NCBI GenBank assembly: GCA_029582155.1
Contig: CM055895.1
Span: forward strand, 61,977,078-62,041,077
Reading direction: 5' to 3'
Length of the DNA: 64,000 nt
DNA from: Panopea generosa
Taxonomy: Eukaryota; Mollusca; Bivalvia; Adapedonta; Hiatellidae
Shown: positions 1 through 10,500 of the stretch, in pieces
How positions within the stretch are numbered: the stretch's first letter is position 1
How the letters are laid out: each line of letters opens with the position of its first letter
Notes under the pieces: generated by a model
What the model saw: only the letters and a program-made list of their open reading frames with translations
The model's database searches: none
Told to the model about the DNA's origin: nothing
Program-made: the position numbers and the translations under genes

Positions 1-660
1 AGTAGTGTACTAATGTGGATTTTATGAGACTCATCCACAAATTTAATGATCAGCCCTGGAAAACTGCCTTTACAATGGAACACGATGCAAAGCATTGAGA
101 TGTGTGCAAGTGATATATTTCTTTGTAGGATCATCTCAGCCAGTTGTATGCTTTCAAAGGCATAGTCATTGCTGGGTAGATAATGTGCAAGGGCCATTGT
201 GCAGTCCTGCAATGGACTGTAAAAAGGTGGTATGTAACCTGAGCACTCTAGATTGGTGGGAGAATCATTATGTGGCCAAATGTGCTATGTATAGTGGGAT
301 GATGCAGTGGACCCCCGCATCCACCTCACTTGGGTTCAATCAAATGTCTCACAGTCATGCTCATCTTAGTTTAAAACAATCGACCCAGATTGCCTATAGT
401 GTGACACTTCTTAACAGTTTCTTTTTATTTTAAATGAATGATTTTTCCCTACCAGAGGCATGTCCAAAATTACATTAATAAACAGAAGCTCATAAACAGA
501 AGTGTGAACAAATTTGCCTGGCTGGACCTTGAGAAAAAGACACTTCAGAAACTTTGTTTTATGTGTGGACATTTGCAATAATTGTTTTTAATCAAGGGAA
601 GTAACAAATGGATAAATGCAAAACTATCTTTCCTTACTCTAATATATCTTTTCTTTAAAA
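1..660. other. No firm gene; possible terminal exon
   Basis: No repeat is recognised here. An open frame of 112 codons spans 95-433 on the plus strand without recognisable domains. A good acceptor (pyrimidine-rich, ending TTTGTAG) lies at about 128. One frame after it reads DHLSQLYAFKGIVIAG and then stops near 178, and an AATAAA lies near 477. This could be the last exon and 3' UTR of a gene entering from the left, but it is equally compatible with chance. Confidence 0.2.
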
Positions 661-663
661 CGT

Positions 664-870
664 ATATATCTACAGACTGCATAGTCCAGTGGTAGAGAAT
701 TGGACCCATGATTGGAGGGTCATGGGTTCGATCCTCCGCCACGTCTACGTGTGGTGTCCTTGAGCAAGACATTTAATCCACATGTTTGGTATACGTTCTA
801 CCCAGGAAGGCTTCTAGTGTGATTTGTTTAAGCTGTAATAACAATCTAATTAAAATAAATAAATTTAAAT
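664..870 (+). repeat. tRNA-derived SINE, family A
   Basis: The head resembles a tRNA, with an A box (AGTCCAGTGGTAGAG) and a B box (GGTTCGATCC). It is followed by a body containing GTGTCCTTGAGCAAGACA and an AAATAAATAAAT/A-rich tail. Two more copies lie at 11,059-11,279 and 41,131-41,340, all in the same orientation. The body motif is shared by tRNA-SINEs of several animal groups; I do not assign a named family. Confidence 0.85.
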
Positions 871-1057
871 GAAAAAAAAAATTCAATTCCAACATACAGT
901 ATACCTATATCAGTCAGTACTGGGTCAAATTAAGGTATCTAAAATTTATAATATTATAAAGAACCCTTCCAACCGAAACTGCTTTAAAACAAATTGAAGA
1001 TATGCCAGCACTAGGTATTGATTCAGATATATTCTATAAGGTACAACTAGTAAATCT

Positions 1058-1335
1058 GCTTGTTTGAATATTTAGTGTCATGTTTATGCCATCGAGGGCT
1101 AATAGACGATCATCAACCTAACCACTAATTCCTGGGATCTTTAGAAGGCTAACCAGTACTCAAACACACCCATTTCTGCAAGTAACTGATAACTTTGCCA
1201 TTTGAATCAGTGGTGAGAGACAAATGAGAATGAGATGTCATGTTGTATATCAATCATTACAGAGAATGTGGCCAGGCGGAGATTCAAACTCAGGACCCCT
1301 AGAAGAAATGCCAGAAACCACATTTTCACTCATTG
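1058..1335 (-). repeat. tRNA-derived SINE, family B
   Basis: Minus-strand copy of the commonest SINE in the window. The plus-strand text starts with the SINE 3' end (GAATATTTAGTGTCATG, then GCCATCGAGGGCTAATAGACG) and runs through the body to the reversed tRNA-like B box. The A-box end is missing or eroded. Confidence 0.8.
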
Positions 1336-1675
1336 TGATGATTTTACCTAGTGTTCTCAGATACCTCTTTTAATTTTACCCTTATTAATAAGGTTTGACT
1401 CAGTGTCTGTATTATTTTAGTTTTAAGATGTTCATTTCAACCAATTCTGTAGCACATGTCTTTTCAAGTAAACACTTTGCAAATGTCTTAGTTGGTGACA
1501 TTATCAGAAGAACTGTTAAAAAGTATGAAGATATAGTCACATGTACAGATATATTATTCAGAATGTTAGAGGTCTAATAGTTTTGTCTAATGAAAGACTT
1601 GTCATAACTTATTGCATGTAACAACAGCTCTGTGAATCATGTTGATAGAAAGAGGCAGTTACTTGCAAAAAGATG

Positions 1676-1882
1676 TTATTGTTGTTGCTAGGTGTTTAGT
1701 GTTGCTTTCAACAATTTTGTAGTCATAATGTATTGGTGTATACTTGAGACTGTATTCTAAGCCCTGCCACTTTAGAGTATCATGTCGCAAACACATGGTA
1801 TGATACCCTACCCAGTTTTATTATACTGACACTGGGCCAACCAGGCCTAAAACTATGCTCTAAATTCTGACAAAGTGCACCA
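1676..1882 (-). repeat. tRNA-derived SINE, family C (5' truncated)
   Basis: Reverse-complement match to the body and 3' tail of the SINE at 24,670-24,985. Both share the GGGTATCATACCATGTGT block, the CTCAAGTA block, a TTGTTGAAAG block and an ACAACAA-rich tail. The tRNA-like head is absent. Confidence 0.75.
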
Positions 1883-3101
1883 AAAAATTACAGGTAGATT
1901 CCAACAAAATGATTTTTTTTCCATAATATGCAATTAGAGTTTTGCACATATCTAGCAACCATTCTAATACAGAAGGATGATGGGTATTGGCCTAGTATAT
2001 ACAGTTGAATCGGAAATTTTACGATAATCTCCGTCACTCAGTTAAATTGAGAGCTGTTAAATACTTCATTAAATTAATGGGGTTAAGCAAGATGATTGTA
2101 TTCTATGATCAATAATACATAGTCAAAGAAGAGAAATTGATGTAAACTCACAATTCTCAAAATTGGGCATTAAAGTCTGATCTATTTTACATAATGCAGG
2201 ATATGCAGATGTTTGGATGTTTCCAGAATCAGTCAATATTAACTGTTTCATACCATTATTACGGACTAAGCTTATAGATTTATAAATTGCAAATTGGTGG
2301 GAAGGTATGGTCACATGTAAATCTTTATATATTATATATATATATATATACACAGACATTTAAAACAGACATTTTAACCATCTCCTTATTTAGGCTTAGA
2401 AAATGTAAAACATAGAAATACTATAGCTAAAATACAGTTATCATCACATAAACTAGCTATAGAAACAGAATGACATCAAAAAAATTGCAAGAGATCAAAG
2501 AAAATGTTTATGTTGTGATTTAAATGACATTGAAGATGAATATCGTTCATACTTATTTGCCCATTTTATAATGATCTGAGAAAATTATATATACATAAAT
2601 ATTATTTTACTCATCCAAGCATGTTTAAATTTATTAACCTTCTTAATATTGACAAAAAATCAATTTTAAACAAACTTGCAACTTATTATATTAAGGGATA
2701 CTTGTTTAACAGTTTAATGTAGAAAACATGGTATTGTTATTTAAATTTGTATTGAGTTTACACCTTAAATAATTTTTTTATGATTGTTTCTAAATACCAA
2801 GATAACACTCTCACAAAAATATCAAAATATCAACTTAATGAAACGATATTCATATAACACCGTATTTCAACGTATGTATTGATTTTGCATATATGTATGA
2901 CGATGAGCTGTTATGCTTAAGTTTAATAAAATATATGTTCTGTTCTGTTAATTCACATTTAAGAGAGGTAGCGGCTGATATAAATGTTTGACATTCATAA
3001 ATATGTATGTTGATTTCTTTATAAAATAAACATCTTTAGTTACTGGTTATGCCTCTTTAAGTAGATATCTCATTCCTGCCACCAGCCCTTCATCCACATA
3101 T
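1883..3101. other. AT-rich intergenic DNA with one possible minus-strand exon
   Basis: Unique AT-rich sequence with an (AT)n run near 2,330-2,350. On the minus strand 2,322-2,152 forms an open stretch of 171 bp with an AG acceptor and a strong GTGAGT donor, reading like protein (for example KQLILTDSGNIQTSAYPALC). Its phase does not fit the other candidate minus-strand exons and no family is recognised. Confidence 0.25.
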
Positions 3102-3329
3102 TTAACCCTTTTTTCCATAGATACACGTTTTCCTGCACCAATCACAGAATGCCTTTGAAAACAGAGCAGGAAGAGTTCAGATTGCTCGTAACGCGCACTC
3201 TGAACACTTCCTGCACTGTGTTCCACTCTGTCAGTTAATATAAACATAATTCATCCATTCCTGATACGTGGTGAATAATGCTTTCAATTTGGAAGAGTCC
3301 AAGAAAATGGTAATGGAGTAAAGGGTTAA
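3102..3329. mobile_element. TTAA-flanked piggyBac-like MITE, copy 1
   Basis: 228-bp non-coding element with TTAA at both ends followed by inverted termini (TTAACCCTTT... and ...TAAAGGGTTAA). The centre is a palindrome (GCAGGAAGAGTTCAGATTGC against its complement ending CTTCCTGCAC). TTAA target duplication and CCC-type termini are characteristic of the piggyBac superfamily. Other copies lie at 10,501, 35,163, 52,988, 53,439 and about 60,405. Confidence 0.8.
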
Positions 3330-3955
3330 ACAAGGATAACCTCTGCGCTATCCTTCCTTCAGTCTTATAGGCTACCTGTGTTCAACAACTTCTAGTCTCC
3401 TGCGATGATGCGGATGACTGTACCATTTCAAGTGTGAGGATTTCCTTTTGTAGATAAAGATCCCAGGCAATGTATAATAGATCATGTTCACTAGTACAGT
3501 TGACATTTAAACATATGAGAGTATTTTTACCCAGAAAAATAAAAGACAAAACTGCATGCTTTGTGAAGAAAGAGTACATCAAAGTTTATATCCTTCCCAC
3601 ATCCCCTACCCCATGAAATCTACCCTTATATATCTCCTTTTCACCCCATAACAAATCTGCCAATGCAAAATATATAGTTTATCAAGAAGAAATAAGATAA
3701 GTTAGCTGTTCTCTGTTGGAAAAATATTATTGGTTAAACAAGATCCATTCATCTTCCCCCCATTACTTACATTATATTAATACATCATACTGCTTCACCA
3801 TGTGGAATGTGGTATTTAAGGCCAAGGTAATAAGTCCTGCGTTTTATTACTGATATTATGTTTAATGTTTGTATGTTGGTGTTTTTTTCCTGTACTTTTT
3901 TTCCTAACAGTTTTTCAATTATTTAACAGCTGTCAGTGGACAAGATCTGTGAAAT
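3330..3955. other. No recognised feature
   Basis: AT-rich unique sequence. Short open frames occur on both strands, but I see no splice-site pair, conserved domain or repeat. Confidence 0.5.
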
Positions 3956-3959
3956 GGTT

Positions 3960-4290
3960 TACCAGCACCACTCACATCTTATCTCTGCAAGTCACTATTT
4001 ACTTCCCAACATATTCAAAGGTGAGAGATTCATGCAGCATCAAACACACCTTATCTCTGCATGTCATTGACTACTTCCCCACATATTCAAAGGTGAGAGA
4101 TTCATGCAGCACCACACACACCTTATCTCTGAACGCCACTGACTACTTCCCCACATATTTAAAGGTGAGAGATTCGTGGCTGTAGAACACAATTCATGAA
4201 CAATCATCAGAGAGACTGTGGCAGGGTAGGAATTCAAGCTCAAGACTCCACGATTGACCCCTAAATTGGCAAACCGGCGTATTAATAACT
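3960..4290 (-). repeat. SINE family B copy with internal 72-bp triplication
   Basis: The right part (4,165-4,290) matches the minus-strand body and reversed B box of SINE family B. A 72-bp internal segment, corresponding to the family's CTCCGCAAGTAACTGATAAC...GGTGAGAGAC block, occurs three times; the GGTGAGAGATTC motif recurs at about 4,020, 4,092 and 4,164. Because 72 is a multiple of three, the array stays open in one frame and gives a spurious repetitive ORF. Confidence 0.7.
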
Positions 4291-4399
4291 GAGGTGACTG
4301 GAAACAGTATCAATAACGTATATTTAAAGGGTTACATAATTATCCAGGGACAAAATTTTACATTAAATAGCATCAAGTCATAATGATGAAAGAAGACCT

Positions 4400-4575
4400 C
4401 AGAATGTACCTGGTACAGTTGTGTGCAGTGGATAGAGTGCTGGCTCCAGACAAAACACTAACCCTAAACCCTAGCCATTTAACTACCTATTTATGTGCAG
4501 TGGATAGAGTTCTGGCTCCAAACAAAATACTAACCCTAAACCATAGCCACTTAACTACCCATTTGTGCGTGCAAT
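4400..4575 (+). repeat. Two-copy tandem repeat, about 76 bp
   Basis: GTGCAGTGGATAGAGT, GCTCCA-type and CTAACCCTAAACC-type blocks occur twice in tandem. The GTGGATAGAG start looks like a tRNA A box, so this may be a duplicated SINE head. No complete B box is seen. Confidence 0.6.
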
Positions 4576-4974
4576 GACAGCAAATGTCTATGCATCAAAT
4601 ACTAAAGTAATGAAAGAACAAAAACTCACTATATCACAAACAGTGTATTTAATCAGAATATATTGGTATTGTTGACAAGTAGTCAATACAGCATTATTTA
4701 TTCCGAAGTGCATTCCGGATAAATAATAAACAACAGCAGCAGACGTGAAACACATTATTCCCAGATCTACAATGAACGCAGAAGATATAGAAGATTTAAG
4801 TGTAAGACAAATTGACAAAACACAAAATGTCAGCCATATTGGAATATGGTACCTGCTTCAAAACACAAATGTTGCAATTTGTTCAAGTAAAAGCATATAA
4901 CTCTTAAGTTGTTACACTGCACTTCTTGTATTATCTTAGGAAATGCTGTGGTAGTATAATACTATTTGTGACAT
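4576..4974. other. No recognised feature
   Basis: AT-rich sequence without a repeat match, splice-site pair or convincing reading frame. Confidence 0.5.
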
Positions 4975-5270
4975 ACAATAATGACCTTGAGTTCAATAAC
5001 ACCAGTCCGACAATCATTCCAGGAGTCACGAGTTGGAATCTCTGCTGAGCCAATCCCCGTGGTAATGATTGATACACGACACTGCCATGGATTGTCTTTC
5101 GGCTCTCACCATAGTTCATAGTGAGAAAGTTATGAGTTACTTTCGAAGACGGGTGTGCTGGAGTACTGGTTAACCTTTCGGGATCCCAGGAAAGGGTAGT
5201 CAGGATAACTGATCATCTGTTAGCCCTCGATGGCATATAAATGACATTAGTTATTCAAACAAATCAATAA
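4975..5270 (+). repeat. tRNA-derived SINE, family B
   Basis: Degenerate plus-strand copy: a B-box remnant (GTCACGAGTTGGAATC), then GATTGATACACGACA, GAGAAAGTTATGAGTTAC, a TGTGCTGGAGTACTGGTTAA block and TTAGCCCTCGATGGCATA. The head is strongly eroded. Confidence 0.75.
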
Positions 5271-5350
5271 TAATAAATACCATTTAAAATCAAGTTAGAG
5301 CACTATCAAAATGTATCCACAACCCTCCAAAATAATTATTCTATATAAAC

Positions 5351-5769
5351 AAAGCCTGTGTGGTTCTGGCTAAGAATAGAATCACTGTCGATCTCTGCAG
5401 AGGGGTAGAAATCCTCCGAATTGGTGTCATGTTCATTTTATCATTTTTTGTCATGTTCACTATTGTGGTTAAATTATCAGCCCCTGTGTGGTTCCAGGAA
5501 GCCATGAGTGATGGCAAGAATAGGATCACTGTGGCTTATGCATGTTGTAAGAAGCGACAAATTGAGTAATACGATAGAATTTGCTGAAACTCTGCAGTTC
5601 TGCAGGTATCAAGGTTCTTGGTTCATTCTACATATTCATATTGTTGATGTATTTTCTTTAATCTGTACATTAATTTGTTGTTTTTGTACATGAAGAGTGA
5701 ACCTGGAATCTTCCTTCCTGTTGGCGTCGAATAACCTATAATGTGTTGGTACGCCGTAAAACCTTATTC
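5351..5769 (+). repeat. 419-bp retroposon (family F), copy 1
   Basis: Bounded by a perfect 13-bp target duplication (ATTCTATATAAAC at 5,338-5,350 and 5,770-5,782). It starts near GTGTGGTTCTGGCTAAG and ends ACGCCGTAAAACCTTATTC. The copy at 50,347-50,765 is the same length in the opposite orientation, and a third lies at 52,341-52,741. Direct duplications of 11-13 bp fit LINE-mobilised retroposition. A sub-repeat (AAGAATAGRATCACTGT) occurs twice inside. No clear pol III promoter is visible. Confidence 0.8.
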
Positions 5770-5782
5770 ATTCTATATAAAC

Positions 5783-6204
5783 TATCATTTAACAGGTTAC
5801 ACTTCTGCAGACTGCAAATTTATTTTCAACAAAATATTTATGATGTAATATTTTCCAAATGATTTATTTTATATCCAATAGATCTGAGTTTACCTCGTCT
5901 AAAGGTATGTGGGGATAATCAACAATTATGCACATTATAATTTGATTCATGTCTGACTGTATTCATTACACGTTTGACTTGAAGATAGAAAAATGGCCTA
6001 AATCAATTATAAAACAATATATAACATAAATAGCATTTGTCGCAAATACTGGCATACACTTTGTTCATATGAATGTTTTATAATATTATAATATAAAACG
6101 CAAATCATTGTTTCAATGGTATGGATGGATCCTTTGGTTTTGATATTTATTTCACTGTTCCATGTATGCTAGTAATATCTATAATTATACATGTACAATT
6201 TTTT
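5783..6204. other. No recognised feature
   Basis: Very AT-rich DNA without a recognised repeat or exon. Confidence 0.5.
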
Positions 6205-6425
6205 TATTTATTTTTTTAATGGGTTTTAACGCCATTTTCAACACATTTCAGGTTATACATGGCATATTAAGTTTTACTGGTGGCGTCAGACCTCAGACTG
6301 AGCAAAACCATCATACTTCCGCAAGTAACTGGAAACTTTCTCACATAAAGTTTTTGGAGCGAGCAGTACTCGAACCTGCAACCACACGAACAATTAAACC
6401 TGTATAAGTGGTTAAGCCGCCACAT
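6205..6425 (-). repeat. tRNA-derived SINE, family D
   Basis: The plus strand reads the family D 3' end first (GGGTTTTAACGCCATTTTCA, then ACACATTTCAGGTTATA). It continues through CACATAAAGTTTTTGGAGCG to a reversed B box (AGTACTCGAACCTG) and reversed A box (AAGTGGTTAAGCC). The best-preserved copy is at 11,348-11,552. Confidence 0.8.
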
Positions 6426-6434
6426 TTGCTATTT

Positions 6435-6545
6435 CCCATTTTTAAGCTTTCAAGGCAAATTAACCTGTTTTAAGCAACAACCTGTTTTAAAAGACCATTT
6501 TTGCTCCTTCCATTGACTGGCTGCTTAAGACAGGTTTAAGTATAT
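6435..6545. repeat. Fold-back repeat (AACCTGT ... ACAGGTT)
   Basis: Begins near AATTAACCTGTTTTAAGCA and ends near TTAAGACAGGTTTAAG, so its halves are roughly inverted. A related unit occurs at 47,283-47,365. It resembles the small palindromic repeats common in invertebrate non-coding DNA. Confidence 0.55.
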
Positions 6546-6689
6546 GTAAATATATTACCTATTATAAAATGCATTCAGTTAAATTTGAATATTTTATTCT
6601 AAGCAATAATAATACAGTTAGCTTTAATGTTTGACAATATTTTCAGTTCAAAACATTACAGGTTGTTTTTAACATCGTGTTTTGTATAG

Positions 6690-6830
6690 ATCAGAGTATA
6701 ATAAGAGTAGAACCAACAGCTTCAATAAAAACTGGCAAACTTCCTTTTTGGATCAAACTTGGCTCAAACCCACAACCTCAATAGTGAGAAGTGACCAGGA
6801 TATCTGGTCTCCAGGGAGACTCATAAATAT
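6690..6830 (-). repeat. SINE family D fragment
   Basis: Matches the middle and reversed B box of family D (AACTGGCAAACTTCC, GGCTCAAACCCACAACC). Both ends are missing. Confidence 0.5.
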
Positions 6831-7193
6831 TTATAAACACATTTTTAGCAGAATGGTAAAAATAACAAGTCTGGCAGCTTCTACAATATAAGGGTTATAA
6901 CAGGTAATGTTTTTAAAGATGCACTTCCTGTTGATGCAGTCCAAAGTGTTTCCATCTGCTTATGTTTACAATCTTTATAGCAAGAAATGAAGCTTAAATA
7001 TATACATTTATTTTATACTTTGTGCTGAATTATAGATATTTCTCAGTCGATTATTTATGGTAATCCACTGTTTCAAACAGTGAAAATATGAAAAAAAAAT
7101 AATAATAATAATTTAATTTTTTTTTATTAATCCATATCTTATGGCAAAATGAGGTAAAAAAAAATTATGTAAATGCATCAAATAACAAGAAAA

Positions 7194-7330
7194 TTTGTTT
7201 TGGTGTAAGATCAAATGATATTTCATCTTGTGATCACCAAAGATAATATTCTCACTCGTGGCAAGCCACTCAGAATATAACTTTTGGTGATCATTTGCTG
7301 AAATATAATTTGATCTTACACCAAAACAAA
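7194..7330. repeat. 137-bp near-perfect palindrome (fold-back MITE)
   Basis: The left arm TTTGTTTTGGTGTAAGATCA is answered by its complement at the right end, and TGATCACCAAA and ATATTCT blocks are also mirrored. The arms are about 60 bp around a GTGGCAAGCCAC centre. No coding capacity. The single-stranded form would make one long hairpin. Confidence 0.85.
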
Positions 7331-7446
7331 CAAATAAACTCTATGTATATAGAATACAGCAGATATGAGTGATGTGAAACTAAACTGAAATGGGTATCTA
7401 ACAGTCAGACTTTCTTTTTGCTTGCAGCAACATAAAGAATTATCTC

Positions 7447-7524
7447 TCAAACAAATTTTCCAGGGCCCAGAAACATCATGCCAATGAAGTTCAGTTGTAT
7501 GTGATAGAAGAGTGGAGCCTTGAG
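7447..7524 (-). CDS. Candidate terminal exon of the unknown gene
   Basis: 26 codons including the stop, in phase 0 after a CTCCATAG acceptor. Alternative frames and the plus strand (after the TTGCAG at 7,427) are also open, so the strand is not certain. Confidence 0.25.
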   Translation of the reverse strand, partial: LKAPLFYHIQLNFIGMMFLGPGKFV

Positions 7525-10500
7525 CTATGGAGGACAACATGATATTAGTTCAAATATTTAACCTTGGTGCATGAACATGACCTCTAACCTTGAGAAGAAA
7601 ATTAAATATATTATATATTGTAACTAGAGTAATGCACTTTTACAAAAAAAACAAAAATAGGCTGTTGCTTAGGAACTATTTGATATTGAACTTTTGTATG
7701 TGACCTTGCAAATGTATAATCATGTCATTGCAGAACTCACCCACCAGATTTTGGAGATGGACACACGAATGGAGGATAACCTCGAGTTCTCTCCATTGAA
7801 ACCAGTAGGACACAGCAAGTGATACAAAAGCTACAGTTGTGATGCTTCTAGTAATAATTTGTATCAATAAAAGTTATGAAAATATTTCAATCAACTTTGC
7901 AGGTAATGTTCCTGAACATAAAATAAAAATGAAATGAAATATTGCATGAACTATTGATACCAAATGAATTTCTATTAAAATTTAGAGTATTTGATTGATG
8001 GCTGTGTCAAATTCTGTAATTTTTAATTATTCCCACTGGATTCCCTGAAATAAAATCATAAACTTAAAACAAAATCAATATCAGCGTCCATTGTGCGATT
8101 CCAATTTCATCACACAGCGGCAGCCAGAATGCAACCTGGTACCAGGTTTTTCTCAGATTAATTTAGTTGCATGACAAGTAGTTGATGAAGCACATTAAAT
8201 TTTGTTTGTTTGAATATTTAGCATCATTTTTATTCTGTAGTCTAGACCTGTAGACTTATATTGGATCCAGCACCAGTTTGGCTACTTTTCTTTCACCTCA
8301 AACTATAATCTAGACCTGTAGACTTATATTGGATCCAGCACCAGTTTGGCTACTTTTCTTTCACCTTAAACTATAATCTAGACCTGTAGACTTATATTGG
8401 ATCCAGCACCAGTTTGGCTACTTTTCTTTCACCTCAAACTATAATCCAGACCTGTAGACTTATATTGGATCCAGCACCAGTTTGGCTACTTTTCTTTCAC
8501 CTCAAACTATAATCTAGACCTGTAGACTTATATTGGATCCAGCACCAGTTTGGCTACTTTTTCTTTCACCTCCAAACTATAGTCTAGACCTGTAGACTTA
8601 AACTGGATCCAGCACCAGTTTGGCTACTTTTTCTTTCACCTTCAAACTATAATCTAGATAAGTAGACTTATATTGTATCCACCAGCACCTTCTGTATATT
8701 GGCGACTGGTAAAACACATTTTACTTCATCTTTGTTATCTGTGTGCGACTGTAAAAAAAACTCCCGCAATAATATTTGTCTTTGTGGTTTTATTTTACCC
8801 ATGCTGCATATGAGTATTGTATTTGCGGCACTGCGTATAAATAATTTAGTAACAAACAACATGTTAATATCCACTAAAACATTCATTACACATGTTTTTA
8901 TGGGAAGAGGTATCATGCCGTCTGCATGTCTAACAAGTTTTGTATTTCTTCAGCAAGACACAAGCAGATGGTGCTTTTTGAATTATGCTAATATTATCTA
9001 ATGATTTATATATATATATAACTTTGAATTATGATTATAATATATAATGATTTATGATGGCACTTTCAATTATGGTTATATCATAATATAATGATTTATC
9101 ATGGAACTCTTTGAATAATGCAAATATTATATAATGATTTATATATATATAACTTTGAATTTTGATTATAATGTATAATGATTTATAATGGCACTTTCAA
9201 TTATGGTTATGTTTTATAATGATTTATCATGGAACTCTTTGAATAATGCAAATATTATATAATGATTTAGAATGGTACTCTATGAATTATGCTAATATCA
9301 TATAATAATATAGTGATCTTCATAAAATTCTCTTTTCTCTTTTTAACATCAGAAAACAAACATCTGCTATCAATTGAAAAAAAAAAGCATTACAATATGG
9401 GTTGCATAGATTCTTGGGATTTGAACTTGATTAAACATACAAAGACCTGATATGTTGGCAAGTTTAATTTTTGTTGCATGTGAGTGGGGGTTGGGTGGAG
9501 AGCATAAGAGGCTACACAGAAATTGAAGAAGTCAGCACACTGCATCTCAGCATGAGAGTATAAACCCACGGGTACATTATAGCTGATTTATTTCATCTAA
9601 GCAACGAAACATTCATAATAAGTAAATAATAATTTCTTTTGATAACTGCACTAAACAAAAAATCCTTGGCAGCCTCTCAATAAGGATAGTGGGAAACTTG
9701 AATATATTTACATACAGAAGAATGTTGAATGACATGTTGAATGACAATGGTCTTGGTATTTCATCTCATCATATCATGTATCATTTACCATTTATCATTT
9801 ATATTTACCATTTATCATTTATCATTTCCCATCACATTCAGCAAAGTATCCCCCACACCCCTCTCCAGTAATATTTAGCCACCAAAAACATACTTTCCAT
9901 ATTTATTATATTTATACCTATTGTAAATCAGAACAGATAAAGACTGCCTAATATCTGCGGCAAAGGCAGTGTACAGATCATATAAACTAAGATACAGCAA
10001 TCTGGTGTATGAATGAAGTACTTTACCGTAAACCAGGTATTTCTGATGACCGGGTTAACCACATTTTCAACATATTACAGACTTATACATTGTATGTACA
10101 AACCAAAACAAAATATTACTAAATGAAAAGAAAACTAAGAGTATGGCTGTATGCACATAATTAAAAGGTCTTCAGATCTTACTTATAATATGTGACTGTC
10201 AATAACATAGAAATTGCAAATGTAAAATGTCACAAATGTTAGGATTATAGATGGATTATAATTTATTATAGAGGTGATAACATTTCATGGAATGTCCATG
10301 TTGATACATTATGTAATACATGTATAATATTATATAAATTATGGAGACACTATTTGGGGAAACTGCTCAGGTTACAGTATCAGTAGAATTGAAAAATACT
10401 TTTTTTTAAGGGTATGGTGTGGGATTAAAACCAGCACCCTCTGGTATCAGTTACCAACAACAACCTAATTGTTTACCAGGCCTCTGAAATTCTCTTTGGC

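Noticed and set aside
95-433. 112-codon ORF, cysteine- and tryptophan-rich
   Set aside because: No recognisable fold, no convincing start, and an overlapping frame offers an alternative exon; left as unsupported.
4450-4545. Interstitial telomere repeat (CTAACCCTAAACCCTAG)
   Set aside because: Only about two imperfect TTAGGG-type units, and they belong to a 76-bp tandem duplication.
7671-7826. Plus-strand terminal exon ending HSK-stop with AATAAA near 7,866
   Set aside because: A good 50-codon frame after GCTTAG, but I found no upstream plus-strand exon in matching phase. Kept only as the competing reading of the minus-strand exon.
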